Shown: in pieces, positions 1 through 11,534 of the stretch
Numbering within the stretch: position 1 is the stretch's first letter
Layout of the letters: each line of letters begins with the position of its first letter
Source of the DNA: Gnetum montanum
Taxonomy: Eukaryota > Streptophyta > Gnetopsida > Gnetales > Gnetaceae
Length of the DNA stretch: 64,000 nucleotides
Assembly (NCBI GenBank): GCA_015680685.1
Contig: MNCI01017481.1
Span: 342,454 to 406,453, forward strand
Direction of reading: 5' to 3'
Notes under the pieces: model-generated
Databases searched by the model: none
Told to the model about the DNA's origin: nothing
What the model saw: the letters and a program-made list of their open reading frames with translations, nothing else
Program-made: the position numbers and the translations under genes

Positions 1-469
1 TAGTGTACTTTAAATTCAAGTTCAAGCCCCCTTCACCAGAGTCAAGGCCTAGAGAATCGTCATGTTGAGAACCCCCAAATGGAGGATCCTTAGTATCTTT
101 TTGGTTCAATAGGAACAAGAAGTTAGTGAACCATTTTTCCTTCATAGCTTCATGGCACTTCTCCTAATGCCAATCTCTTTTGCATTGTGTTTCAGTGGAA
201 TGGTAGTCCCAATAGTCATGGTCCTACACAACATATTCTATGTGAATATCATGGATGTCCAACCTCTTAAGAATTTGGAGCAGCATCCTAGGAACATATC
301 GATCAATTGGCAACACAATGTTGCCCTCCATCTCTCTCCACTGTAACTATTCATCCTAATGTAGGATAAAGGTGAAATCGAGTACAAACTCATCTAGATG
401 AGTCTATACCACTTTGAATTCTTGGAGCACTGACAATTTTAATTCATCATGCCTATGAGAAGAAGGCAT
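1..469 (-). pseudogene. gag N-terminal fragment of element 5
   Basis: A degenerate reading frame starts with ATG at 469-467 on the minus strand and runs off the window. Its opening residues MPSSHRHDELKL match the start of element 2's gag (MSSSHRHDDVKL at 26456), and HLDEFVLDF matches HLDEYVLDF. Homology continues through a Trp/His/Tyr-rich stretch, although several stops interrupt the frame. In Ty3/gypsy elements gag makes the particle shell; only its N-terminal part lies here and the central gag domain is outside the window. The forward-strand reading of the same bases (152-346) is a shadow. Confidence 0.65.
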
Positions 470-612
470 TTTGGATTAGAAGAAAAATTTAGTGTGCTCT
501 TAATTATGATAATTATTTTTTATTTTTCAAATGATTGCAACTTTAAGGTTCGTTCCAATGATCTTAAATAATTTTCACTAAGTCCTACATAACACACGTA
601 TCAAACTACAAG

Positions 613-631
613 TCCCTAGTAATGGCACCAA
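613..631 (-). other. Primer-binding site, tRNA-Asp type
   Basis: The minus-strand sequence TTGGTGCCATTACTAGGGA directly follows the LTR end CTCATCA. It resembles TGGCGCCGTTGCCGGGGA, the tRNA-Asp primer site typical of Athila elements, with mainly C-to-T and G-to-A differences. Confidence 0.75.
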
Positions 632-1538
632 TGATGAGTGGTGAGTATCTCCTACATCCAACCATACAAACCACTAAGCATTCACATGTGATCTGGTTGA
701 ATTCCATAGACTTATAGCCTTCTAAGTACACTGGCCTCTACAAGGTGAAACTAACCATTATAATCATTTTCTTTCCAATTATACTTATGAAATGCAAAAG
801 TATGGTTCAGTGCAACTAAGGCATATGATTTTTATCATTTTTATGTTTTATGTTTTTAATTCATCTAAGAATAAAGAATGATGAATAAAGTAATTTAATT
901 GCTAATTTAATCTAACTAACTAACATTTAACTAATCCTAACATAAGCATTCATTCCCACTTTTCGTACACATCTTGAACATGTTTAACGCTATTGGATTA
1001 TCAAACGTTAAGCATTACTAGGATTATTAAGCTCCAAGAATATGCTCGAAGTGGTCGTACTTATGTGCTTAATTAATCACTACGTAATTTAGCTTAGTCT
1101 AGCCTAATTAAATACTTAATTACTTAAAACATTAAAGGAAATTACTTAAAATATTAAATTCATAAAGGAAATAATTAATCTATTTCAAAGTACTACATGG
1201 TTTATCAAAAAGCTCATCTTTATTGCTGCACACACTTCCATGCTCAAATACAATAGTGTTTAAATAAAAATCCATACACTCTTTGACTCCTACTACAAAT
1301 ACTTAGAAAATATTCTAACTTTCAAGTCAAAAATCTACTAGAGATTTACAACAACTATGAGACTTGTTGCCATAAATATGGCTCATGAGCACCTATTTAT
1401 AGGCAAAAATAGACACTAGGTCAACAAGGTCAGGTCAATGCATCAAATCATGCATCAACACAACTGAGTTGATGGGTTCATGTCAATGAGACCACATCAA
1501 TGAGGCTTCATCAATGTAATCCTTGGCACGACTCATCA
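632..1538 (-). repeat. 5' LTR of element 5 (907 bp)
   Basis: The LTR is bounded by the inverted ends TGATGAG (632) and CTCATCA (1538). It aligns along its length with 4485-5438 and 26608-27539. On the minus strand a TATA box (CCTATAAATAG at about 1393-1403) follows a U3 region that repeats short CATTGATG/CATCAATG blocks. The transcribed strand is minus because the PBS lies at its left edge. Confidence 0.85.
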
Positions 1539-4159
1539 ATCCTAAACTTAAAGAAGTGATAAAACAAGAATTAGAGAAACTATTGAAAGAAAGATTCATC
1601 TATCCAATAGCAAACAATGAATGGATCAATCCCTTGGTCATTGTCCCAAAGTAAGGTAGTAAGTTAAGGGTCTACATTGACTTTCAATTTTTGAATTCAA
1701 TAGCATTGAAGGATCACTTTCCTCAACTAGTTGTTAACCAAGTCCTCAACACCATAGTATGACACCAATACTACAATTTGCTTGATGGGTATAGCAGGTA
1801 TATTTAGATCTACATTAAACCAAAAGATCAAGAGAAGACCACATTCACCATACCATGAGGGACATTTACCTACAAGCATATGTCTTTTGGCTTGTGTAAT
1901 GCTCCTGCTACCTTCCAAAGACTAGGATAGAGCATCTTCCATAAGTAGATTAATAATGGAGTAGAGGTATTCATGGATGATTTTTTCACATATGGGCTAG
2001 ACTTTAAACAAGCATTAGATCGACTCAACCAAGTTTTGTAAAGATGTGTTGAAACTAATTTAAATCTTAATTGGCAAAAGATCCATTTAATAGTCCAAGA
2101 TAGTATTATTTTGGGACACATAGTATCTCAAAAAGAAACAGAGATAGATCTGGATGAAATAAGAGTTATTCCAAATATCACACAGAGGTCATAGACTATT
2201 AAGGATTTCAAATCATTTCTAGGCCATACATGATACTACAAAAGATTCATTAAAAAAATTTCAAAGATAGCAAAGCTACTAGTAGAACTAACAAAGAAAT
2301 ATGCATAGTTCCAATCAACAAAATAGTGTGAGAAGGCATTTGAAACATTAAAGGAGAAGCTGATTGAAACACCCATACTCAAGCTTTGGATTGGTCTAAG
2401 CCTTTTCACATTATCACATATGCTTTAAAATATGCACTAGGAATAGTACTTACTTAGCTCAATGAATAAAAAAGACCATATTATATACATTGTGCTAGTT
2501 GAAGCATCACTGGAGCACAACTCAACTACACCATTATAGAAAAGGGGCTTATGTCCATGATGTATGTGCTTGAAAAATTTAGACATTATGTGCTCAAGTA
2601 TCCTATTTACATCCACATGGATCATAGCACCATTAGGTTTTTAATGAATAAACCAACAGTTAGTCCAAGGGTGATATGATGGCTCATGATACTACATGAG
2701 TTTGACATCATAATGATAGACAAGAAAGGAATAGAAAATGTTGTTATAGATCATTTGTCAAAACTAAGATTGAAACTATAGGAACAAGATGTACCATTAT
2801 TAGACCAATTTCTTGATGAAAATTTGTTTACAAAGATAACAATGATTACCAACTCAATAGAAAAATCATGAATTGGTGACTACATGACTTATCTCACTAT
2901 ACAAGAGCTTCCTGTTGAGTGGAATAAGAAATAAAAGGAGAAGTTCCTCTACAGAGTTAAATGATATATGAAAATTAATGAAAATCTTTACAAGATCTAT
3001 GCTAATGGATTAGTTAGATGATGTGTTCTATAGGATAATCAACAAAGAATCTTGCAAGATGTGACTGAAGGACCATGTGGTAGTCACTATGCAAGATGCA
3101 AAATAGCACTAAAGCTAATGATGGTAGGCTACTTTTGGCCTACCATATTCAAGGACACACACATATTTACTTAGTCTTGTAAAAGATACCAATACAATGG
3201 GGCAATAATAGTAAAAAATGAAGGATCAGAATAATGGATCTAACCATTAGAGCCATTTGACATCTGAGAAATTGATTTTATGGGATCCATTACACCAATG
3301 TCCAACAAGAAATCATATATTATAGTGATAGCTGATTATTGCACAAAGTGGTAGAAGTAATTGTAGTGAAAGATTACACAGCTAAAACAACTACTAAATT
3401 CTTTCAACAACTCATGTTGAATAGATTTGGAGTACCACACATGCTCATATCTGACAATGGAACACATTTCATAGAAGCTGCATTCAAAAAGCGAATGCAA
3501 CAACTTGGGGTGAACTACAAACTAACTGCACCATACCATCCCCAAGAAAATGGTTTTGTAAAAGTGACTAACCAAGAAATTACTAGAATATTAACTAAAA
3601 TAGTTAGTTTATTTAAAAAGGATTAGAGAACTAAGCTAAATGATGCTCTATGGGCATATAGATTTTCATAGAAACTCCCAATAGGATACTCACCCTATGA
3701 GCTAGTCTATGGAAAACTTTCCACACTATCAATCCAAGCATAGCTACAAATCTTAGCTACTAGTAATAAACTTGACTTGGATCTAAACATAGCTCAAAAA
3801 GAACACCTTATGAATCTTAACCTTTTAAAGGAAAATAGACTTGTAGCTCTAATGAATTATGAGATACATAAGAAATACTCCAAACGTAGGCATGACACAC
3901 ACATATAATAAGTGTCAATACAACTAGGTGAGATATTCCTCTACTACAATTCCAATCATATGCCATAAAAGGTTAAGTTCCAAACTCTATGGAAAGGACC
4001 CTATATCACCCACACAAGATACCAATCAACCACCATGTAGATCTATCACACAACTAGTCTACAAAAACTTATTTTGGATAATATTTAGCAAGTCAAACCC
4101 TTCTATAAACATCTCAACTCCTCTAGCAATTCTACCTTATCCATCAAAATATCTTTAAA
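1539..4159 (+). pseudogene. pol of element 1: reverse transcriptase, RNase H, integrase
   Basis: The sequence starts inside the RT leader (PKLKEVIKQELEKLLK, 1543 on). Next come the 'EWINPLVIVPK' block, the 'FGLCNAPATFQ' block (about 1888-1920) and the active-site block VFMDDFFTYG (about 1967-1996), where Athila elements have (Y/F)MDDFSVYG. A degenerate RNase H region follows. Integrase spans about 3250-3630: DFMGS holds the first Asp, LISDNGTHF the second, and YHPQENGFVKV has Lys where the third catalytic residue (Glu) is expected. The tail ends at TAA 4157-4159. Numerous stops and several frameshifts make it non-functional. It copied the element's RNA and inserted the DNA copy when it was intact. 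Confidence 0.85.
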
Positions 4160-4484
4160 CTATTCCATCTTTTGGATAACTATTTTTAATAATATTCATG
4201 GGGGTATCCTGTGTGCTACTTAGGCACTAAACTAAACTTTTCTTTTTCTTTTCTTACTACTTTTTCACATTCTTGATATCTTTTCTATTTTTTTATACTT
4301 TTCCCATTTCTGATCATTTTATATTCTTTAATATCTTTCAAATTATTCCTCCATTTCTCCATTCTTATCATTTTTCTATGATTTTTTATCATTTTTCTTG
4401 ACATATTTTTGTTTATTTTCCAATAAAGTATAAATGAGTAAAGAAAAATGTAGTTCCAATAATATTAATGGTATCCTATGTTAT
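4160..4484 (+). other. Post-pol T-rich spacer with internal purine tract (element 1)
   Basis: No gene is seen. Directly after pol comes TTCATGGGGGTATCC (4195-4209), which repeats the polypurine tract before element 3's 3' LTR (ATCATGGGGGTATG at 18437). About 250 bp of T-rich sequence follows, like the spacer after gag in element 3 (13540-13640). Confidence 0.55.
4480..4484 (+). repeat. Target-site duplication GTTAT, left copy (element 2)
   Basis: GTTAT directly abuts the 3' LTR end of element 2. The same five bases follow its 5' LTR at 27540-27544. Removing the element and one GTTAT restores element 1 sequence that aligns with element 3. Confidence 0.8.
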
Positions 4485-5438
4485 TGATAAGCAATGAAGG
4501 TACCTCTATGCTCAACCATATGAATCATCAAGTGTTCATGCATAATCCAGTCAAATTCTATAGACTTTATGTCTTCTAGCACACTAGTCTTCTAGGAAGT
4601 GAACCTTTCCCTAATGGTCATTCATTGTCTTCCCAATTACACTTTTGATGCACGAGTGTATGGTTAAGTGTAATCAAGACATCTGATTTTTATTATTTTA
4701 TGTTTTATATTCCTTGGTGCTTAGGGTCAAGAGATTAAGTAATTTAATAACTAATTTAATTTAACTAATTAACCAATCTTTAAATAGTCCTAACATCAAC
4801 ATCTGGTCCCATTTTCCATACATGTCCTAAACCCACGTATCCATTGCTAAGTTACCAAGCACTATGCTACTGGGTGCACCAAGCAATAACGTTGCTGGGA
4901 TTACAAGGCAAATACGTGTTTACACTCAAAGTGATCGTACTTATGTGTTTAATCTATTTAGCTTAATTAATTAACTAATAGCTTAAAGTCTAATTTAGCT
5001 TATTTTAGCTTATTTAATGGCATAACTAATGAAAACAATATATGCATAAATAAATCATTAATATATTCTAAGTGCTGCAAGGTTTGATCAAAAGGATCAT
5101 CTTTATTTTTGTACACACTAGTGTGGTTTAGGTACAACAATGCTTGAATAAAGATCCATACACTTTTTGACACTAGTTGTGGGCACTCAAAGAAACATTC
5201 TAACTTTCAAATGGAAAAGTTGCAAGACCCCTACTACTACTATGAATTCACTCCCCATAAAGATGGTTGTGAGCTCATATTTATAGTTTTTATTATAGGG
5301 CTACATCAATGAGGCCCTATAGATGTAACAAATGTTGTCGATGCAACCCCATTGATGAGGCAACATCGCATAAACAGGGCCCGATCAACGAGGCCACGTC
5401 AACAAGAACCCATCAATGTAAGACTTTGATGCTCATCA
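4485..5438 (-). repeat. 3' LTR of element 2 (954 bp)
   Basis: Ends are TGATAAG (4485) and CTCATCA (5438). It aligns with the 5' LTR at 26608-27539. On the minus strand the U3 holds short blocks such as TTGACGTGGCCTCG and TTGATCGGGCCCTG, then the TATA box CTATAAATA (about 5278-5287). Confidence 0.85.
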
Positions 5439-5455
5439 TACCTCCACAACTGAAT
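5439..5455 (-). other. Polypurine tract of element 2
   Basis: The minus strand reads CAGTTGTGGAGGTA directly upstream of the 3' LTR. The same pattern lies before element 1's 3' LTR (CAGTTGTGGAAGTA) and, in a G-richer form, before element 3's. In LTR elements this tract primes plus-strand DNA. Its position fixes the minus orientation. Confidence 0.7.
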
Positions 5456-5659
5456 GAAAACTTATCCTCAAGTTCCTTTACAAAATTGGAAAGGTATGGG
5501 ATTATTGATTGACTTTTGACGTAACAAAACTGAGTGCCCAAGTGTACAAATCAACACATTACAAAAATTTTGGTATTCATGACACAAAATTAAACACCAT
5601 GACATGACTAAAAAAATTAGACAACACATCCTCTGATGGCATAAAAGTGGTGAAGAAGA

Positions 5660-8506
5660 TCAGATAGTCCTAAGTAGTGGAGGTTCTTGAGGTTTTGAAG
5701 GACCTTCACCAACTTTGGGCACATGAAATGGCTAACTTGATCATGGCTATCCTGCTACAGCTACAACTTCTAGTGGAAGGTGAAAGGCATCCAGTAATGC
5801 CTTCATCTCCTCCTCCTTACTGCAAGGATCATTCACAGTCCATGTGGCATCACTAATGTGGGCTAGAAAGGTAATATCCCATAGGTAGGGCATTATCAAA
5901 AATAATTCCTTTACATTGATAAACCAAGCAGCAAATTATTTGTGTTCAACATTGAATGCCCTTACTACATTCTACAACTCTTGGTAGTCATTCATCATTC
6001 TAGCCAAGTTCTCGACATCAAATCTTTGATTAGTATATTTGCCCTTGAGAACTTTGTATTCAGTGTTTACCACCACAAGCTTCTACTTGATGTCTTTGTG
6101 ATGCTTGAACTCAACCTTGTACAACAAGTATGAGCTGGCCACCTATTTCTCTAGTTCTGACTACGACCGTCTGGCAGTCAACATGGCCAAATTTTCATAT
6201 CAAAGATTGGCGAGCTCTATATATTCTATCATCTCCTTAATTTGCAAATCCTTCATGTAAATTTCTACTTTATTAATGATAGGCTACCACAATTTCTTCC
6301 TAGTTGGAGCTACTAGAGGGTTTCATTTACTTTTGCCTTTGCCAACTAGATGTGTTTTTCATTCACTTCTTTTTGTAGACTAACATGTTCTCTGTAATGA
6401 TATTTAACTCTCTCAAATTTAAAAGCCTCCAATTTCTAAGCAGCTACCTCAATCATAGTTTTCTGGCGAAGGGCACAGACCTCCTTCATGGAGAGGTTTC
6501 TATTTTCTGTTGTGAATCTCCTTATTTGTGTTTTTGCTCTAGCTAGTTGCTCCTATTATTGATGGATAAAGTCAATTAATTGTTGTTTATGCTCATGAAC
6601 ATTCCATAGGTGATGGTTCTTTATAGTCAATTGTACATTCTCCTAGCAAGTCTATTCCAAGGTCTTCTAAATTTTATGCTATGTGACCTCTACCAAGGAT
6701 TGGTAGAACACCACCATTTCCATTACATCCTCAACCTCTTTCAATCTAGTGTGAATCTATTCAAGAGTTTCATCTCTTGTTAATGCTGAGTTGAGAAATG
6801 TAGGATCAACAACTTTAGCTTTTAATTTGGCAACTTCAGCAACCAAGCATTTGTTCAACTCCTTAGCTATTTTAAGTTGCCCTTCCAAGATGATGTTCTT
6901 GCATCCTTGCCTCTAGTAGCTCTAACTAGGTTGTAGTAATATTTTCTAGATGATCAAAGATACCTAAAAGTGGTTGTCTAGTTCCCATCAGTCAGTCCAG
7001 TAGTTTTTCATGTTGTGCTACATTTATTCTACCACTTGTGGTTCCTACAAACATCTGAACATCCTTGAGTGCAGTGACATCTAGTACAAATTCCACAAGT
7101 GCATTGAGCATTTTGGAAATTTATTCAGCAACCACCTCTACTACTATCTCCTATCCTTGGTGCTACATCACCAATACTATTGCCCCCTCACCTTCCTCCA
7201 AGCGCATTAAGAAGGTTGTAGTGTTCCCAAAGATTTTTGGAATTGACTATTGTTCTATGAAAGATATTGTAATCTCTCTAGCACTAGGATTCGACCTCGT
7301 AGGTAACTGCATTCTTTGGTTTGAGAAAATAGATCCACCTCCACCCATCAAGCTAATTTTTTAAGCCACCTCATTTAGGTGACTCATTGCTAGTCTATAC
7401 ATAGATGGATCCCCACCACTCATGCCTACTCATTACTCTTGTTCACTCATGAGCCATTCTTGGTATTCATGCAATAGTTGGGTTGTTGCAATGATGTTCG
7501 GCATGGTTATTTGAGTGGTAAATGGAGGTGGTGTTTGCTACCCCTCTTCTTGAATGGTCATTGCAGGCATCTTATCTTTCATCATCTCCATCTAATTAGT
7601 AACCAAAGCATGCCTGATAGCATCATTTGTATAATGGACTATTCCTTCCCTCCAATAGAGTTATCTAATGAGGCATGGTAAGGGGAGCACCTTCCTTCCA
7701 CATTCATTTTCTTTAAACTACTTCTCCATCTCTAGATAGATCAATAGTGGAAGGTTGACAAGGAATCTCCCACTCAAAGTAGTGCATGCTTGGGTAGAAA
7801 AGGTAGTGAGTTTGCTTGGCCTCACGATGGGATTAAGGTGGAAGGCTATAATCTTGTAGTAGATCATTTTTACCAGTGTGAGCACACCAAACTCCTTGTG
7901 GTCAACACCATAGCACCATCACATCCATTATTTCTTAATGTTGGGGTCCACCTACATTAGAATCTTAGCAAGACTCATCCCTAGTTTTGGCAACCCAAGA
8001 ACTTCAATAATTCCTTGCATTGAGTAGGACACTGAGATATCTTTAATTTTGACCATTGAATTGGCCTACCTATTGTTCTAGGATAGCAATGTCTCTCCCA
8101 TGTACCACTCCCCGATGGAAGTGATGATTGACCACATGGAAGAGTTCTTCAATTGGTCTTACACTTCTTTTAGTGCTTACTCTAGGAAAGGGCCAAATTT
8201 TAACTCCTAGAGCACTATTTTTTGGACCTCCCTTGATATAATCTGATTTAGGCAAGCTTCTATCAAGGTCAGCTTGAGATTTTCCTATTGAGCTGGTCCA
8301 TCAACCCAATGGGCGTGCTCTATTGCTACCACTAGTTTTAGAATTTATTGAATAGATTCCACCTTGGCCTCTTCCCTAAGAAGACTTGTGGCATGGGCTA
8401 CAAGTGGTTCTTCTTAGGCTTGTTCTTGGCCCCTTCCTGTTCTAGGCCATTTCTTCCTTGGTTGAGATAGTCTTGCTTCCTACGTGTATTTCCCTTATGG
8501 TGCCAT
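5660..8506 (-). pseudogene. ORFX of element 2 (Athila post-pol ORF, coiled-coil)
   Basis: The frame starts with ATG at 8506-8504 and is homologous throughout to ORFX of element 3 (15464-18257) and of element 1. A central block ends in LPLPCLIR (about 7690), the counterpart of LPFPCLIRKLC in element 3. This resembles the 'putative plant transposon protein' (Transposase_32-like) domain often found in the third ORF of Athila elements. The C-terminal half has the heptad-rich coiled-coil region, including DLQIKEMIEYIEL (about 6200-6260), then a Trp-containing tail (WFINVKELF) and end near 5660. Stops and frameshifts are frequent. The role of this family is unknown. It is often called env-like, but I see no signal peptide or membrane segment. 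Confidence 0.75.
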
Positions 8507-8940
8507 CTACAGTCACAACACATCCATGGATTAGTAGATATAATGTGTAACTTTAAAATTTTGAATACCTTCTCTTGTTAGTTAGTTACACATTGGCTAA
8601 GGTTGGACCATGGCAAATTGACTATTTTATTAATTATTTATTATAAATGTCACCAAAGCTTCTTGGAAAGGTTTAACTCTTGTAATTTGGTGTTTAATAG
8701 TTGATTTCTTAGCTAAACCTTTGTGGGAGTTAGAAAAATGGTAAAACATTTTCTATCAAAAATCACACATTTGTGGCCCCTATGATAAAGAGCTTACCTC
8801 CAAGGGCTAAAAGGTCAAAGAATGAAGTGATTTGGATAAATGATTAGGAAGTTATGGGCTCTAGAAGGTTTTGGGCTCTAAAAATTTGAAAAAATTCCTT
8901 GGTGTTTCTGAGAAAATGTAAAAATTTACAGTGGGGTCAA
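8507..8940 (-). other. ORFX leader of element 2
   Basis: About 430 bp between the promoter-like module and the ORFX start. No ORF or repeat is seen. It is the counterpart of 14990-15463 in element 3. Confidence 0.45.
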
Positions 8941-9036
8941 GTATATATATAGAATTTTTTTGCTACATTGATGGGGCCACATATACAGGGCCTTGTATAC
9001 GCATCTGCTCCATCGGCAAGGCCCCATATATGGAAC
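8941..9036 (-). promoter_or_regulatory. LTR-like promoter module upstream of ORFX (element 2)
   Basis: On the minus strand there is TATATGGGGCCTTG, more GGGCC/GATG-type blocks, then CCCATCAATGTAGC, an A-run and TCTATATATATAC. The element's own LTR has the same order: GGGCC blocks, CATTGATGTAGC, an A-run and CTATAAATA. It lies about 430 bp upstream of the ORFX start. The similarity is visible; promoter activity is inferred. Confidence 0.5.
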
Positions 9037-10571
9037 CCATAGGGAAATTTTTGAAATTTGAATATTTTAAAAGATACAAGGAATTTTTTAATGAATTTTG
9101 GGCCATTGAGTCCTAGAAAAGCCAAGAATATAATGAAATCATTGAAGAGGTTATTTGAAAGCTTAAAAGTTCAAAAATTTGATGGTGAATGTGTTTATTG
9201 AACAAAATATGTAAAGGAGCACATGATTTGACGCAGAAGATGGGTGTGCGAAAGATTCTAATTGTAAGAATGCCTAAGGATAAGGTGCTCAATGAACCCA
9301 ACCAAGAGATATGCAAGTGGGTCCTCTCCATAGTAGGCACATGCCTTGTTTGCCCTTGCATAGCCTCAACCTAAGGAGTCTGTGGGCCTCATAGAAGATC
9401 AATGGTTGAGGGAAGTTAAGGACCAAAACCTAGAAGATTCTACCTAACAATTCAAGTACGTCAAACCAAGACACCGAATCAAGAACATGGACTTTGGAAA
9501 TGAGGTGAGTTATGGTTAGTAGAGATGAATGATGGAGAAGGTGAAATGGAATTTTGAATTAAGGTCATAAGAAGTCCCTTGTCAAGTTTGTGTTTAAAAT
9601 GACCTGAGAAGATCCATCCTTAGTCCAAACCAAAACCAACCTCTTTAAATGACTTTGCATCACCACTCCAAGACCAATCCACCCCCTCAAGACACAAGAG
9701 TGCTTCCATAGAATAACTAGCATTCCATAAATAAAGGAAAAGAGAAGTAGGAAGTCAGTGAGGGCATTAGTTAGAAGGCACCTTTAGGCATGGGTAACAT
9801 GTCATTCTAAACCCATAACCAATGCTTGTAGCCCATTTATTTGTCTAATGGGTGTGCTTTGAATTTCCATCATGTGTTTGTTATTTTTTATATATATTTT
9901 TCATTTTTTTTCTTTTTAAATGGGAACCACACCATGCAAAGACTTTATTTGACTTCTTGTTATTAGTCGATATGGGATGGTAAGAAGTCTATGAAAACAC
10001 TCAAGCACCCAAGTAAGTACAAGAGTACAAAGAGTATTGAGTTCCCTTGAAATCACACCCTGTGCAAACCTTTAAATCCTTCCCAATTCCAAAAACTACC
10101 AAGGTCACAAATTTATTAAAAGTTTATTTAATAAAAGGGACCTTAAATTTCCAAAACAAGGAAAACCATAGAGTTTGTAGATGGGTGGATGTCATGGATT
10201 CACTACCTATTCCATGAAAGAGAAACCATGACTTAGCGATCGATACAAAAATTCAAAAATAGAAACCAGACATTAGCAAACAAAACATTAAGCACAAACC
10301 ACCATTAGTAGTAGCTACAACACCAATGTGTCCTATTGGCACAAAGTACATTTATTAGAACGAATTTGAAAATCACACTCAAACAAAAAAAACTAAAATA
10401 TATAAGAAAGCGTAAAATATTCAAGAAAGATTCAAATGTACTAACGATGGCATAAAATAAAAAATGATGTAAAAATAGGATATATAATTTAAAATCAAAA
10501 AGGTGTAAAATAAATAACCTGAAAAATAAAAAATGTGGAAAATAAAAAATAGAAAAACTAAGGAGCCATAT
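9037..10571 (-). other. Pol-to-ORFX spacer of element 2
   Basis: No coding sequence is supported. The right part (10300-10571, T-rich on the minus strand) matches the T-rich tract that follows pol in element 1. The middle is low-complexity, AT-rich sequence. Element 3 is inserted at 10571/10572. Confidence 0.5.
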
Positions 10572-11394
10572 TGATGAGTCATGTTGCGATATCGCACCCA
10601 TGATACCTCGTACGCGATATCACAGCCTAGACGCAATATCGCGTATGCGATATCGTAGCCTATCACTTCATCTATAAATAGGAGGTAGACAAATCTAGTA
10701 GGTAGTTTTTAGAGTCCTTATGAAGTTTAAGTTTCCAATAGTTTTTGTACATCATTTTTTCCTCTCAACCCTTTCTCCAAGTGCATGCCGTAGTGTGATG
10801 ATTGTAATTGTATAGCATCCTTATTCAAGTGTAACATACTTGGACATGCACATGACCGACAATAAAGATCAAGATCATTTCATCATTACAGCATCCACTT
10901 AGCTTAACTATTTAATTGTTATTATTATTTACTACTTTTGTAGTTAATATCTCTCTACCTTTATCTCCTAGTAACGCAGAATGAGTACGACTTAGTCACG
11001 AGCATTTAAGTGTGACTACTTGGTAACCCAGTAGCGTATTTAGGCCATGTGGTAGTTGTGCACAAGGTCCAAGATGTGTACAGATGATTAAGGAGTGGAT
11101 GCTCATCGCACTTAGGCTAGTTTAGATTCTCTCCCATTCTCTCTCCTAGTTTAGTTGATATCATTTACTATCATACCCACGAGTAGAATTAGTGTAGGAA
11201 CACATCATACACCTCACTCTTGACTAAACCATACGTGACAAAGCTAATACTAGTCTAGGTGGGAAGACAGTGAACTGCGATCTACAAGTAACTATCTAGA
11301 TACCACAACTAGTCCATCTGTGAAGTTTGACCAGATCGTGCGTGAAACACTCGTATTCGTATGGTTGAGTGTAGGGGTACCTCGCCACTCATCA
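10572..11394 (+). repeat. 5' LTR of element 3 (823 bp)
   Basis: Ends are TGATGAG and CTCATCA. It aligns closely with 19784-20593. The U3 holds four near-copies of the palindrome GCGATATCGC (10586, 10614, 10633, 10647) just before TATAAATA (10673-10680). Confidence 0.9.
10586..10680 (+). promoter_or_regulatory. LTR promoter of element 3: palindrome cluster plus TATA box
   Basis: Sites are GCGATATCGC (10586-10595), GCGATATCAC (10614-10623), GCAATATCGC (10633-10642) and GCGATATCGT (10647-10656), then TCTATAAATAGG (10671-10682). Self-complementary sites just upstream of a TATA box suggest binding of a dimeric factor; this is inferred. Confidence 0.6.
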
Positions 11395-11412
11395 TTGGTG
11401 TTGTTGCAAGGA
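11395..11412 (+). other. Primer-binding site, tRNA-Asp type
   Basis: TTGGTGTTGTTGCAAGGA directly follows the LTR. It lacks one base compared with the copy at 20594-20612. Confidence 0.75.
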
Positions 11413-11534
11413 CAGTGCTAGTTATCTAGATTAGTTATATCACAAAGGGTTGCTATACAAGAATTAACGATATATCTTTTAGGAAGAAATAATTACAAAA
11501 AGTCACATACAAATTCACAAACAATCGCACAACC

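Larger units (their letters stand above)
1..1538 (-). mobile_element. Element 5: 5' end of an Athila-like LTR retrotransposon
   Basis: On the minus strand this reads 5' LTR (1538 to 632), PBS (631-613) and the start of gag (from 469), then leaves the window on the left. The LTR is the same family as those of element 2. The element lands at the start of the reverse transcriptase region of element 1, which continues at 1539. Its 3' half and left target-site duplication are outside the window; the right-hand copy of the duplication should be about ATCCT (1539-1543). Confidence 0.8.

Noticed and set aside
10305-10666. Phe/Leu-rich minus-strand frames suggesting membrane proteins
   Set aside because: They arise from the T-rich post-pol spacer of element 2 and the start of element 3's LTR.
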